Part shown: positions 9,957 to 19,334 of the stretch, piece by piece | Layout: every line of letters starts with the position of its first letter | Numbering within the stretch: the first letter of the stretch is position 1 | Assembly: GCA_965242775.1 (NCBI GenBank) | Contig: CBDETI010000014.1 | Coordinates: 62,001-126,000, forward strand | From: JAWPMT01 sp965242775 | GTDB lineage: Bacteria; Bacteroidota; Bacteroidia; Cytophagales; Cyclobacteriaceae | Direction: 5' to 3' | DNA: 64,000 nucleotides | Position numbers and translations under genes: made by a program | The notes under the pieces: generated by a model | Database searches by the model: none | What the model was told of the DNA's origin: nothing | Seen by the model: the letters and a program-made list of their open reading frames with translations, nothing else

Positions 9957-10942
9957 GCACGGATCCTTACCACGACCTTGCCAAAGTGGTCTTTGCGGGT
10001 GAACCTGTCAAGCGCCTCATCAATTTGATCAAGATTGAAAATTTTATCCAACTGGGGTTGAATATTGTGCTGGCTAACAAAGGAGATCATCTTGCCAAAC
10101 TCTTCGTCGCTACCCATGGTGGACCCGACTAGCGATACTTGGGACCAAAATAGCCGCTGGATATCAAATGACTCTGGTCTACCTGAGGTAGCACCATAAA
10201 CCACGATCTTGCCCCCGGGCTTTACTACTTTCAGGTAATCGTTGAGGGAATTACCTCCGGAGCTATCAACAATGACGTCAAAAGGCCCAGATTCAAGTGC
10301 TTTCTTCTTCCAGTCGGCCTCTGTATAAAGAAATCCTCCCTCGGCACCCAATAACTGTGCTTTTTCAATTTTCTCGGTGGAACCACTTGTCACATATACT
10401 TCAGCTCCCAAGGCCCTGCAGAAGAGAATGGCAAACTGTGCCACTCCGCCACCAGCTCCTGTTATAAGTACACGCTGGTTCTTTGTGATACGCGCCTGTG
10501 TCAGGCAGGCCCTATATGCTGTCAATCCCGCCAAGGGCAAAGCAGCAGCCGATTCCTCTGCCAGGTGAGCGGGTTTTTCCACCAATCGGTCTGCATCCAC
10601 GACCAGCCACTCCGCGAGGGTCCCATTGCTAGGCATTCCGAGTATGGTGTAACTCTGCGCCTGCGCGGTTTGTGAGTTTCCCCAGTTTTGATTGGGGTTG
10701 ATCAGCACTTTCTTCCCTATCCACGCCTGCGGCCCCTCTTCCACCACTCCCATTCCATCAGAACCAAGAATCGCACCCTCACGAATGCCAGGATACAGGG
10801 ATTTCGTAATCCAATAATCCCGTCGGTTCAAGGCCGCGAAACTGATCTTCACCAGGCATTGATTGGGATTTGTTATAGTGGGCTTTGGCACCTCCCGAAT
10901 AGCCACCGTACCTTTTTCATCGACAATAACAACTGCTTTCAT
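9953..10942 (-). CDS. Zinc-independent MDR oxidoreductase (quinone oxidoreductase-like)
   Basis: A 329-residue medium-chain dehydrogenase/reductase. The GroES-like N-terminal domain shows KISFAALNRRDYWI and GSDGMGVVEEG; the Rossmann domain carries ITGAGGGVAQFAILFCRALGAEVYVTSGS, the usual NADP-binding glycine motif for the quinone-reductase branch. Structural-zinc cysteine clusters are not seen, fitting the zinc-free subfamily that reduces quinones or activated alkenes with NADPH. Length is normal. It follows dnaB on the same strand with a 37-bp gap, so it may be read through from dnaB. The true substrate is unknown. Confidence 0.88.
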   Translation of the reverse strand: MKAVVIVDEKGTVAIREVPKPTITNPNQCLVKISFAALNRRDYWITKSLYPGIREGAILGSDGMGVVEEGPQAWIGKKVLINPNQNWGNSQTAQAQSYTILGMPSNGTLAEWLVVDADRLVEKPAHLAEESAAALPLAGLTAYRACLTQARITKNQRVLITGAGGGVAQFAILFCRALGAEVYVTSGSTEKIEKAQLLGAEGGFLYTEADWKKKALESGPFDVIVDSSGGNSLNDYLKVVKPGGKIVVYGATSGRPESFDIQRLFWSQVSLVGSTMGSDEEFGKMISFVSQHNIQPQLDKIFNLDQIDEALDRFTRKDHFGKVVVRIRA

Positions 10943-10979
10943 CTGGAATAGCGTTAGTAAGAAACGATATCAACTGTCT

Positions 10980-12518
10980 CTAGAAAGGCATATCCTCGTC
11001 GGATTTGTTTTCATTGGCCTTACTTGGCAGGGTGATGGTAAAATCACTATTAGAGCCGTCGGTGGGGAAAGACCTGCCGTAAGTATCGGCAGTTCCCAGG
11101 TCATCTAAATCCGTGAATTTGGTGAACTTACCAATGAATTTAAGCTGTACATTTTCCAGTCGTCCGTTTCGGTGTTTCGCGATAATCACCTCTCCAGTGC
11201 CATTTAGTGGCATTCCTTCCTCGTCCTGGGTTATACCATAGTACTCGGGACGATACAAGAACATAACCATGTCCGCGTCCTGCTCAATGGAACCTGATTC
11301 CCTCAAATCCGATAGCTGCGGTTTTTTGTCTCCGCCCCTTGTTTCCACTGCTCTACTCAATTGTGAAAGCGCCAGGACCGGCACGTTTAACTCCTTGGCA
11401 ATACCTTTCAACGCCCGGGAGATAGAGGCTATTTCCTGCTCTCTATTGCCCCCAGCATTTTTAGTGGTATCACCGGTCATCAATTGGAGGTAATCTATGA
11501 TGATCAAACTCACACCATGTTGAGCAACTAATCGACGACATTTGGCGCGAAGCTCCAGTATACTTAGTCCCGGCGTATCGTCGATAAAAATGGGCGCATC
11601 TGAAAGTTTAGCCGTTTTGTGTAGCAACTGTTCCCACTCATAGTCCGCCAGGTCTCCTCTTTTAATTTTTTCACTCTCCAACTCCGCCTCTGCAGAGATC
11701 AACCTATTCACCAGCTGAACAGAAGACATTTCCAGTGAAAATATCGCAACGGGTTTCTTAAAATCGATTGCGGCATTACGCAGTGCAGAAAGGACGAATG
11801 CCGTCTTACCCATACCCGGGCGCGCAGCAATGATCACCAAGTCTGAAGGTTGCCATCCGGAAGTCACCCGATCCAATGCGGTAAACCCGCTCGGCACGCC
11901 TGTGAGACCGTCTTCTTTATTTTTACGGTCTTCTATCTCCTGGATCGCCAAACCGAGCAATGCGCTCATTTTGTCGTAATTCTTTCTTATATGTGATTCG
12001 GATACATCGAATAAAGACTGTTCCGCCCTGTCTAGCAATTGAAATACATCCGTCGTATCCTCGTAGGCATCATGTTGGATCTCCGAAGAGATTCTTATAA
12101 GTTCTCTCTTGATGGATTGCTCAGCTATGATTCGAGCGTGATACTCAATATTAGCAGCTGAATTTACTTTTGAGGTAAGTTCAGCAATATAATAGGCTCC
12201 ACCGACTGCTTCAAGCGTACCGCTCTTTCGTAGTTGATGAACAACCGTTTTGAGGTCTACCGGTTCGCTGTTGTTGAAAAGCTGAACAATGGCCTCATAG
12301 ATCTTTTGATGAGCATCTTTGTAGAAACTCTCAGCCTTAAGTATATCAATTACTGTGGATAAGGCGTCGCGCTCCAACATTAACGCACCCAGAACTGCCT
12401 CTTCCACTTCAACTGCTTGAGGGGGTAGCTTCCCAAGCTGTCCTGACAATTCCGAAACACTTATTCTTCTTGGTGATTTTGAACTCACTCTCAGGGCTTC
12501 AGATTTGCCACTATCCAT
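10980..12518 (-). CDS. dnaB: Replicative DNA helicase DnaB
   Basis: Hexameric 5'-3' helicase that unwinds the replication fork and loads primase. The N-terminal primase-interacting domain begins near LPPQAVEVEEAVLGALML; the RecA-like motor has Walker A ARPGMGKTAF, the FSLEMS segment, Walker B LIIIDYLQLM, and the arginine-rich SQLSRAVETRGGDKKPQLSDLRESGSIEQ region split over motifs H3/H4. At 512 aa it is full length and shows no intein interruption at the usual insertion sites. The ATG at 12518 is supported by a normal-length N-terminal extension. A TAnnTTTG element (12559-12566) lies about 40 bp upstream. Confidence 0.97.
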   Translation of the reverse strand: MDSGKSEALRVSSKSPRRISVSELSGQLGKLPPQAVEVEEAVLGALMLERDALSTVIDILKAESFYKDAHQKIYEAIVQLFNNSEPVDLKTVVHQLRKSGTLEAVGGAYYIAELTSKVNSAANIEYHARIIAEQSIKRELIRISSEIQHDAYEDTTDVFQLLDRAEQSLFDVSESHIRKNYDKMSALLGLAIQEIEDRKNKEDGLTGVPSGFTALDRVTSGWQPSDLVIIAARPGMGKTAFVLSALRNAAIDFKKPVAIFSLEMSSVQLVNRLISAEAELESEKIKRGDLADYEWEQLLHKTAKLSDAPIFIDDTPGLSILELRAKCRRLVAQHGVSLIIIDYLQLMTGDTTKNAGGNREQEIASISRALKGIAKELNVPVLALSQLSRAVETRGGDKKPQLSDLRESGSIEQDADMVMFLYRPEYYGITQDEEGMPLNGTGEVIIAKHRNGRLENVQLKFIGKFTKFTDLDDLGTADTYGRSFPTDGSNSDFTITLPSKANENKSDEDMPF

Positions 12519-12558
12519 AGGTTTATTTATTAGATTATTACCGAACTAAGAACCATGG

Positions 12559-12566
12559 CAAACCTA
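12559..12566 (-). promoter_or_regulatory. Candidate Bacteroidota -7 element for dnaB
   Basis: On the minus strand the bases read TAGGTTTG, an exact match to TAnnTTTG, about 40 bp before the dnaB start. No convincing -33 TTTG is seen at the usual 19-21 bp upstream, so this is a pattern match only. Confidence 0.35.
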
Positions 12567-12719
12567 GCACATCCGAGTCGTTCGAAGGCCGATCGAAATC
12601 ATTAAAGTTACCCGCCAACAATCCACAGGCACAGGTGGAAAATGATAGCAGTTATCAACATAACGAAATTTGGATCAGATTGAATTTATCTTATTTTAGC
12701 CTTTTCCTAATAAAGCATA

Positions 12720-13259
12720 ATGCCTGTACCATTTGACAAAATCGAGGATAAGCAACGAATAGTAATCATTGACGATGAGGGAACTACGGAGATCATAGAT
12801 ATTGTCTCAAGAGTACTTAAAGCAAACAGTCGTTCGTTTGACTGGTGGAAAGCGGATGGCACTCATTCCATTACAGATAGCGCTCCGATTGTTTTGATTC
12901 AGGGTGATTACCACATGGAAGCCAATACGCACAAGGCAAAATTCCTGAAGTATCAACATCATGTTATCGTTATACATCATGTAAGTGACAGGGTGCGAGG
13001 GCAATATGAAAATTTTGAAAGCTACGTGGCTCAATATGAGGAATTGGCCGACCAAACGCCAAAGGGTGGCACTATTTTATACAACCAAGAGGACCATGTA
13101 GCCAACCTGGTAGCTGGCGAACGCGAAAGGGACGATATCAAGTTGATAGAATATAAGAAAGAAGACAACTTGTCGATGATGGAAAGTGCCGCCAAGGCAG
13201 TCCTGAGAAGAATTGGTATCACAGAAGAACTTTTTGACAGGGGCTTGACCTCTCACTAA
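12720..13259 (+). CDS. Degenerate Mur-ligase-like (Mpl central-domain) protein
   Basis: A 179-residue protein whose sequence tracks the central ATPase domain of Mpl/MurC-type ligases while lacking the catalytic residues. The segment RIVIIDDEGTTEIIDIVSRVL (residues 13-33) lies where Mpl has its GSHGKTT P-loop; APIVLIQGDYHMEA (55-68) replaces the EGDEY signature; HHVSDRVRGQYENFESYVAQY (86-106) matches the WDHINVFPTFENYVEQF region with the key His lost; GGTILYNQED (116-125) matches the following strand. The N-terminal Rossmann and C-terminal ligase domains are absent. This alignment is from memory of Mpl sequences. A catalytically dead regulator or decayed paralogue is the inference. It ends 11 bp before the exonuclease gene, so the pair is probably an operon. 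Confidence 0.65.
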   Translation: MPVPFDKIEDKQRIVIIDDEGTTEIIDIVSRVLKANSRSFDWWKADGTHSITDSAPIVLIQGDYHMEANTHKAKFLKYQHHVIVIHHVSDRVRGQYENFESYVAQYEELADQTPKGGTILYNQEDHVANLVAGERERDDIKLIEYKKEDNLSMMESAAKAVLRRIGITEELFDRGLTSH

Positions 13260-13270
13260 ATCCGCTCATT

Positions 13271-14080
13271 TTGGAATTGAACCTAAAGAATCCCGTGGTT
13301 TTCTTCGACCTTGAAACTACAGGAACTAGTATTTCTCAAGACAGAATTGTAGAAATAGCCATGATCAAGGTCATGCCGGGGGGTGAGGAAGTAGAGAAGA
13401 CAAGGCGGATCAACCCTGAAATGCACATCCCCAAGGAAACATCTCTCATCCACGGGATTTATGATGAAGACGTAAAAGACGAGCCTACCTTTAAGCAGGT
13501 GGCCAAATCCATGGCCCAGTTTTTGGAAGGGTGCGATCTGGCCGGGTTCAACATACTCAAGTTCGATGTGCCGATGCTTGTAGAAGAATTTTTGCGAGCC
13601 AAGGTAGATTTTGAAGTCGATCATCGCCGACTGCTCGATGCGCAGAAAATCTTCCACATGATGGAAAAACGCAATCTCAGTGCTGCGCTAAAATTCTATA
13701 CGGGCAAAAAGCTTGAAAATGCGCATTCGGCCATGGCGGATACCAGAGCTACCTTAGACGTTTTTCTGGCGCAACTAGAACGATACGATGGTCAGGAAGT
13801 CGAAGATCTACTTGGAAAAAAAGTGGGCGTTATCGCCAACGACATGGATGCTATCCATCAACTTACTAACAAAAAAATGATCGATCTGGCAGGTCGAATG
13901 ATCTATGATCAGGATGGGTTGGAACGCTTCAATTTTGGCAAACACCGAGGTAAGCCCGTCCTTGAAATTCTTGAAAAAGAGCCCAGTTTCTATGACTGGA
14001 TGATGAAGGGAGACTTTCCACTGGACACGAAGAGGAAACTCACCCAGCTACGCCTCAAGGGTTTTGGTGGCAAAAGGTGA
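13271..14080 (+). CDS. DnaQ-like 3'-5' exonuclease with C-terminal DUF3820-type domain
   Basis: DEDDh exonuclease: motif I FFDLETTG (D13, E15), motif II GFNILKFDVPML (D99), motif III HSAMADTRATLD (H152, D157). Such proteins act as DNA polymerase III epsilon proofreading subunits or as free-standing DNA/RNA nucleases. A second small domain at 220-265 (FNFGKHRGKPV... YDWMMKGDFP) matches the short DUF3820-type module often appended to bacterial DnaQ-like proteins. No ATG is available near the beginning; TTG at 13271 is the best start, only a few residues before the first strand. It follows the Mur-ligase-like gene by 11 bp. Confidence 0.88.
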   Translation: MELNLKNPVVFFDLETTGTSISQDRIVEIAMIKVMPGGEEVEKTRRINPEMHIPKETSLIHGIYDEDVKDEPTFKQVAKSMAQFLEGCDLAGFNILKFDVPMLVEEFLRAKVDFEVDHRRLLDAQKIFHMMEKRNLSAALKFYTGKKLENAHSAMADTRATLDVFLAQLERYDGQEVEDLLGKKVGVIANDMDAIHQLTNKKMIDLAGRMIYDQDGLERFNFGKHRGKPVLEILEKEPSFYDWMMKGDFPLDTKRKLTQLRLKGFGGKR

Positions 14081-14108
14081 AGGCGCAAACAAACGGCACC
14101 TCCACCTT
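14074..14108. terminator. Imperfect hairpin between convergent genes
   Basis: Arms 14074-14086 and 14096-14108 pair over 13 positions with two mismatches around a 9-base loop. On the minus strand the hairpin is followed by TTTT; on the plus strand a T7 run occurs 9 bases later. It overlaps the exonuclease stop and serves the convergent permease gene. Possible bidirectional terminator. Confidence 0.4.
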
Positions 14109-14122
14109 CTAAAACAATTTTT

Positions 14123-16723
14123 TTACTCTTCCCTAAGCGATCGCACCGGGTTAGAAGCAGCCGCCGAGTAAGACTTCAGTCCAACGACAAATACAGCAGT
14201 AATGATGGTTAGAAAACCAGCGGTGACGAAAGGTGCAAGCCCAAGGGACATTCGGAATTCAAAGTTATCCAGCCACTGATCCGAAAAATAGTAGCCTATG
14301 GGGACAGCTAAGAGCGCCGCTACCAAAACAAGTCTGGAAAAATCCATCACTAATAACGACAAAATGGAAGCGACGGAGGCTCCGTGCACACGCCTCACTC
14401 CTATCTCCTTGGAGCGTTGTTCAGTAGCATAGGCGGAAAGCGCAAGTAAGCCCAGACAGGAGATAAAAATAGATATCCCTGCAAATATGCCTGACAACTT
14501 CCCTATCGTAATTTCTGCCTGATAGCCCTCGGCGTACACCCGATCCAGGAACTCATACTCAAAACCAAAACCAGGATTCATTTCCGCGGTGATTGCTTCG
14601 ATTCTTTGGAGTGCCTCTCCCGGCGAACCTTGCAGCCGCACAAGGCTATAGGCAGTACTCGTAGGTTCAATGCAAGTAATGATCAAAGGAGCAATGGCCT
14701 CATACAGATTCTGCATGTGGAAATTCCTGACCACACCAACAATTCGGCCCTCGATACCCCAGAACGAAAGCTTCTTTCCAATAGGGTCATCAAAGCCCAT
14801 CAAGTCGGCTGCTACCTCATTGATGAGGAAATTAGTGGAATCACTCGACTGACGTTCAAAGTCCCGACCTTGTGCGATCTCCATACCCATCGTACTAATG
14901 AAATGCTCATCTGTCAGGATTACATTGATCTCATATCCGGCGTTTGCAGGTTTGCCTTCCCAGTTGGCCGAACTCGTTGATCGACCATACCTGATGGGAT
15001 TGCCCGAAGCTGCGGTCACCGCCTGCACCTGTGGTATTTGTCGCAGTTCTTCTTGATAGGTCAATACACGGTTGTGCAAATCACCTTTCATGCGGACGGC
15101 CACAATGTTTTCTTTGTCCAGTCCCAGATCTTTACTCAAAACATAATTGGTTTGCCCAAAAACCACGAATGTGCCAATGATGATGAAAGTGGAAATGCAA
15201 AACTGAAAAATGACCAGCAATCTTCGGAAATGCAGTGCCCAGCCGGAAGATTTTGCCAGACCCTTCATTGAATCCACCGTATTGAGAGATGGCAGAAGCA
15301 CTGCGGGATATATGCCGGATAATAAAGTAACTGAGAAAATTAGTGTCAGCAGAAATAGCCAAACTTGAGGATCAAGTAAATCCAAGGTCAACATCTTTCC
15401 AGTAAGCTCATTGAAAAAAGGAAGAACTAAAAACACCACAACCACCGATACCAAAACCGCCAGAAAGGAAAGCGCAAAGGCTTCGAAGAAAAACTGTGTT
15501 GCCAAGGATGGCCTGGACGCCCCCATGGTCTTCCGTACTCCCACCTCTTTTGCTCTGCGCGCGGCCCGAGCTGTCGCAAGATTCATGAAGTTGATACATG
15601 CCAGGACCAGGATAAACAGCGAAACAAAGGACATTATCCTAACATAAGTGATCCGCCCCCCTACGATCTGTCCATTTTCAAATGTGCTGTAGAGGTAACG
15701 TTCCTTGTATTTTTGAATGACAAGGGTCTCATCTCCGGCATTATCATTGTCCTGTGTATGATCAAGGATCTCACTATATAGGCGCTCCGCCACCACATTT
15801 GCGGTCTCCTCGTTAGCAGTAGTGAAAAAGATGGCAAAACTGCCATTCCCCCAATCATTGACCCAACTGTTGCGACTGTAAAAAGCCTCGGCAACACTGA
15901 GCCATTCAAAGTCAATGGAAGATCCCATTCCCGGATCCTGAAAAACACCGGTGATTTTCAAATCATAAGTATCGTCTATTCTCAGCGCATAGCCCATGGC
16001 CTGCTCCTTCCAGCTATCACCAAAGAGTTTTTCTGCCAAATCCACCGATATCAAAATCGAAGAAGGATCCGTCAGGCATGTAGACCGGTCACCAAGAACT
16101 AATTGATAACTGAACAAGTCCAAAAATGACTGGGTAACAATCCTACCTTCCTCCTCGGTCCGTTTGTCACCGACTTGTAGCAGGTAGTCAGTTGGCCAGC
16201 TCATCTGTGCCACTTCCGAAACTTCAGGATACTCTGCTCTCATCAGATCGGCAACTGGCTTGGGTACTGTATAAGTGGTATTGACTTCTCCACTTGTTTG
16301 TCGCATGTTTCTAAAAACCTGATAGACATTGTCTCTTTCGTGGAATTGATCAATTGAAATCTCATCGTGCACCCAAAGCAGGATAAGCATGCTCGTGGCA
16401 ATTCCCACGATAAGTCCGAGCAAATTCAAAGCAGTGTAACCCTTATACCTCAGGGCATTTCGCAATGTGATTTTTAAGTAATTTTTTAACATACCAGTGT
16501 TGGTTAGTCCGTTGTTTATTTCGAAATTTTTGATAATCCCCGGGCGAAAGAGAAAAAACACATCTCTCCAGTACAGCCATTGAGCTTTGGATCGATTCAC
16601 CGCCGCCCTGGTCGAGAAAAGCTCAGCGATATCTCCCTCTACATCCTCCAGCATTTCTGGGTCGCAGAACCACTTGAGAAGTTTTCTAGGGAAAGAAGGC
16701 GGTATAACACCCTGATCACTCAT
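14123..16723 (-). CDS. FtsX/MacB-type ABC permease with N-terminal prefix domain (distal copy)
   Basis: An 866-residue permease with the Bacteroidota layout: a soluble prefix domain (LLKWFCDPEMLEDVEGDIAELF, residues ~15-36) ending in FRPGIIKNFEINNGL, a first membrane helix near 97-117, a MacB-like periplasmic region, an FtsX core around 365-480, a second periplasmic region and a C-terminal FtsX core after ~745 (SKEIGVRRVHGASVASIL). The family usually works with a separate ATPase in lipoprotein release, efflux or mechanotransmission. No ATPase gene is adjacent. Its start overlaps the upstream paralogue by 8 bp, so both are translated as one unit behind padR. Confidence 0.9.
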   Translation of the reverse strand: MSDQGVIPPSFPRKLLKWFCDPEMLEDVEGDIAELFSTRAAVNRSKAQWLYWRDVFFLFRPGIIKNFEINNGLTNTGMLKNYLKITLRNALRYKGYTALNLLGLIVGIATSMLILLWVHDEISIDQFHERDNVYQVFRNMRQTSGEVNTTYTVPKPVADLMRAEYPEVSEVAQMSWPTDYLLQVGDKRTEEEGRIVTQSFLDLFSYQLVLGDRSTCLTDPSSILISVDLAEKLFGDSWKEQAMGYALRIDDTYDLKITGVFQDPGMGSSIDFEWLSVAEAFYSRNSWVNDWGNGSFAIFFTTANEETANVVAERLYSEILDHTQDNDNAGDETLVIQKYKERYLYSTFENGQIVGGRITYVRIMSFVSLFILVLACINFMNLATARAARRAKEVGVRKTMGASRPSLATQFFFEAFALSFLAVLVSVVVVFLVLPFFNELTGKMLTLDLLDPQVWLFLLTLIFSVTLLSGIYPAVLLPSLNTVDSMKGLAKSSGWALHFRRLLVIFQFCISTFIIIGTFVVFGQTNYVLSKDLGLDKENIVAVRMKGDLHNRVLTYQEELRQIPQVQAVTAASGNPIRYGRSTSSANWEGKPANAGYEINVILTDEHFISTMGMEIAQGRDFERQSSDSTNFLINEVAADLMGFDDPIGKKLSFWGIEGRIVGVVRNFHMQNLYEAIAPLIITCIEPTSTAYSLVRLQGSPGEALQRIEAITAEMNPGFGFEYEFLDRVYAEGYQAEITIGKLSGIFAGISIFISCLGLLALSAYATEQRSKEIGVRRVHGASVASILSLLVMDFSRLVLVAALLAVPIGYYFSDQWLDNFEFRMSLGLAPFVTAGFLTIITAVFVVGLKSYSAAASNPVRSLREE

Positions 16724-19334
16724 CGCGCAATGCTTGAACAGGATTGGCGTAAGTGGCTCTTATTACATGAAAACTGATAGTGGCCAGTGCGATGGTCATT
16801 GCTCCCAATCCACCCAGAAGGAACACCGTGGGATCTATGGCAATGCGATAGGCAAAATTTTCCAGCCAGTCAGTCATAAACAAATACGTGATAGGCGCTG
16901 AAATTATAAAAGAGACCAAAATCAGAAGCAGAAAGTCCTTGGATATCATAACCATCAATTGCCGGATGGAAGCTCCTAGAACCTTTCGGATGCCGATCTC
17001 TTTGATGCGTCTTTGAATGGAAATAGAAGCCAATCCAAACAAGCCCATACATCCGATTAATATGGCTAGCGTTGCAATGATGCTTATGACGGAGCCTAGC
17101 TGCTGATCCGTTTCATACAATTGATCGAAATGTCGGTCGAGAAACTCGTAATCCATGGGGTAGTCTTGCACAAACTGCCCGTAGACTTCTTCTACATCCC
17201 GAATACCTTGCTCAAGATTCTTACCATTCAACCTCACTGTCATTTCATCGTACCACCATTCCGTATGCACCACCATAACAAGCGTATTGACTTCATGGTG
17301 GAGGGAGTTAAAGTTGAAGTCTTTGGTCACACCGATGATTGTGCCCAGCGAATCATCCGGGTAATGGCCATGGCCAATTTTGCGTCCGATAGGATCCTCA
17401 AAACCAAGCTCTTTGGCAAAGGACTCATTGATTATAAATGAAAGACCATCATCCTGGCTGTATTCATCCGAAAAGGTTCGACCGGCAATCAACTCTATAT
17501 CATATACATCCAGGTAATCGTAATCCACGTAAACCCCAGATGGCGAGATGGACACAATACCGGTATCATAGGCTACTTTGTACCCCCATTGATGGAGATT
17601 ATTACCCAGGCGCTGACCTGAAGCAGTAACTCCCAATACAGACGATTTTTTCTCTAACTCTGCCTTTATTTCCTCAAAATCATCCTGCATCTCAGGGTTC
17701 ATGTCCACCAACATGACGTGATCTTTGTTGAAGCCCAAGTCCTTCGACTTCATAAAAACGAGTTGCTGCACCACAACGAGCGTACAAACCATCATGCCCA
17801 GTGCCAGTCCAAATTGGAACACGACCAGTGAACTTTGGAATGCTGTTTTTCCTTCACGAACCTTACCGTTTCTCAAGACCTCCATTACTTTGAAAGAAGA
17901 GAGTCTAACAGCGGGATACAATCCGGCGACAAGTCCCAATAGAAAAGTGATGGCCAGTCCCGCACCTAGCAACTTCCAATTGAGAAGGAAAGTGACCAGG
18001 TCCAACTGCCGGCCGATCAAACTATTTAAAACAGGCAAGGCAAGGGACAAAATGACAATGGCCACTAACAAGGCCAGGAATGCTAGTACAATTGACTCCA
18101 CCAAAAATTGTTGAAACAACTCCCCGCGGAGTGCCCCTATTGACTTTCTAACCCCCACTTCTTTAGATCTATTGCGCGCCCTGGCAGTAGTGAGGTTGGT
18201 GAAATTCACTGCAGCTATTAACAGTACAAAAAGGCCGACAAGAATAAACGTGTCAATATAAACGCCATTGAACTTTCGGTAATTATTGTAGTCGTGATGA
18301 ATGCTCATCGAAGACAGGTGCACGTCTGCCAACGGCTGTAAAAACAACTCATAGTATTCATTCGTATTTTCGTCGCCGGTACTCCGAGTAAGGTAGTCTG
18401 GAAATCGAGCAGTCATTTGCTGCAAGTCTGCGTTCTCGTTTAGAATGAAGTAAGTGTTCAGATAATTACTACCAAACCGACTGTTGAATTCCTGCATGCT
18501 CTCCACCGCTGATGAGATGGATACGATCATATTGAACTTCAAATGCGAGTTTTCGGGTACGTCGGCCAGTATCCCCGTCACCGTGTGTTGATGATCTTCC
18601 ATTTCAAAAGTCCGCCCAACCACATCCTCCTCCCCAAAAAGAGCCATCGCGATTCCTTTGGTAAGAACTACCTGATATTTTCCGTCTAAAAGTGTCTGCC
18701 GGTCGCCATGCAGAAGTTGAAAATCGAAGACTTGCAAAAATGTGCTATCAACACCAGCCACTCTATCTACAGTGAGTGTTCGCTCTCCAATTCTCAGTAA
18801 TCGTTCGCTCCAGGACCAGAAACGAGTAAAGTTTTCAATTTCCGGGAAATCCTCCATCATCGTAGGGCCCATACCCGGCATGGAAAGCGCCACGTCCTGG
18901 GTATTCGTACCTGGAAAGCTCTGTACCTCACAAAGCCGATAGACATTTTTTGTATGAAACGAGTCGAATGAAGACTCGTCCTGGACAAACAAATAAACAG
19001 CAAGGCAAGTAGCAATACCAATCGCCAGGCTCAAAATGTTAATAGCAGAGAACACCTTGTATTTCAACAAGTTTCTCCATGTGGATTTAAGATAGTTTCT
19101 GACCATTCCGTTGTTTATTAATCCGTTATTTATTTCGAAGTTTTTGACGATACCAGGCCGAAAGAGTAGCAACACGTCCTTCCAGTAAAGCCACGTAGCC
19201 CTGGCCCTACTCTCGTGTGCTCTAACAGCAAACAATTCGCTTATGTCTCCTTCCACGTCTTCCAATAGTTCTTTGCTACAAAACCATCTCAGTAGTCTGG
19301 TAGCTAAGCGCGGAGGAAGCATTTCCGAATTCAT
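16716..19334 (-). CDS. FtsX/MacB-type ABC permease with N-terminal prefix domain (proximal copy)
   Basis: 872 residues, clearly paralogous to the downstream gene: prefix domain with LLRWFCSKELLEDVEGDISELF (residues 14-35), FRPGIVKNFEINNGL, first membrane helix ~98-118, FtsX cores marked by NRSKEVGVRKSIGA and RRIKEIGIRKVLGASIRQL. It sits between the PadR gene (4-bp overlap at its start) and the second permease (8-bp overlap at its stop), so stoichiometric expression is likely. Substrate unknown; antimicrobial-peptide or lipid stress is a guess from related PadR-permease loci. No ATPase partner is nearby. Confidence 0.9.
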   Translation of the reverse strand: MNSEMLPPRLATRLLRWFCSKELLEDVEGDISELFAVRAHESRARATWLYWKDVLLLFRPGIVKNFEINNGLINNGMVRNYLKSTWRNLLKYKVFSAINILSLAIGIATCLAVYLFVQDESSFDSFHTKNVYRLCEVQSFPGTNTQDVALSMPGMGPTMMEDFPEIENFTRFWSWSERLLRIGERTLTVDRVAGVDSTFLQVFDFQLLHGDRQTLLDGKYQVVLTKGIAMALFGEEDVVGRTFEMEDHQHTVTGILADVPENSHLKFNMIVSISSAVESMQEFNSRFGSNYLNTYFILNENADLQQMTARFPDYLTRSTGDENTNEYYELFLQPLADVHLSSMSIHHDYNNYRKFNGVYIDTFILVGLFVLLIAAVNFTNLTTARARNRSKEVGVRKSIGALRGELFQQFLVESIVLAFLALLVAIVILSLALPVLNSLIGRQLDLVTFLLNWKLLGAGLAITFLLGLVAGLYPAVRLSSFKVMEVLRNGKVREGKTAFQSSLVVFQFGLALGMMVCTLVVVQQLVFMKSKDLGFNKDHVMLVDMNPEMQDDFEEIKAELEKKSSVLGVTASGQRLGNNLHQWGYKVAYDTGIVSISPSGVYVDYDYLDVYDIELIAGRTFSDEYSQDDGLSFIINESFAKELGFEDPIGRKIGHGHYPDDSLGTIIGVTKDFNFNSLHHEVNTLVMVVHTEWWYDEMTVRLNGKNLEQGIRDVEEVYGQFVQDYPMDYEFLDRHFDQLYETDQQLGSVISIIATLAILIGCMGLFGLASISIQRRIKEIGIRKVLGASIRQLMVMISKDFLLLILVSFIISAPITYLFMTDWLENFAYRIAIDPTVFLLGGLGAMTIALATISFHVIRATYANPVQALRDE

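Noticed and set aside
12621..12660. DnaA-box-like words (AATCCACA, TTATCAACA) beside dnaB
   Set aside because: Only two imperfect matches, no AT-rich unwinding element and no dnaA or dnaN nearby; not enough for an origin.
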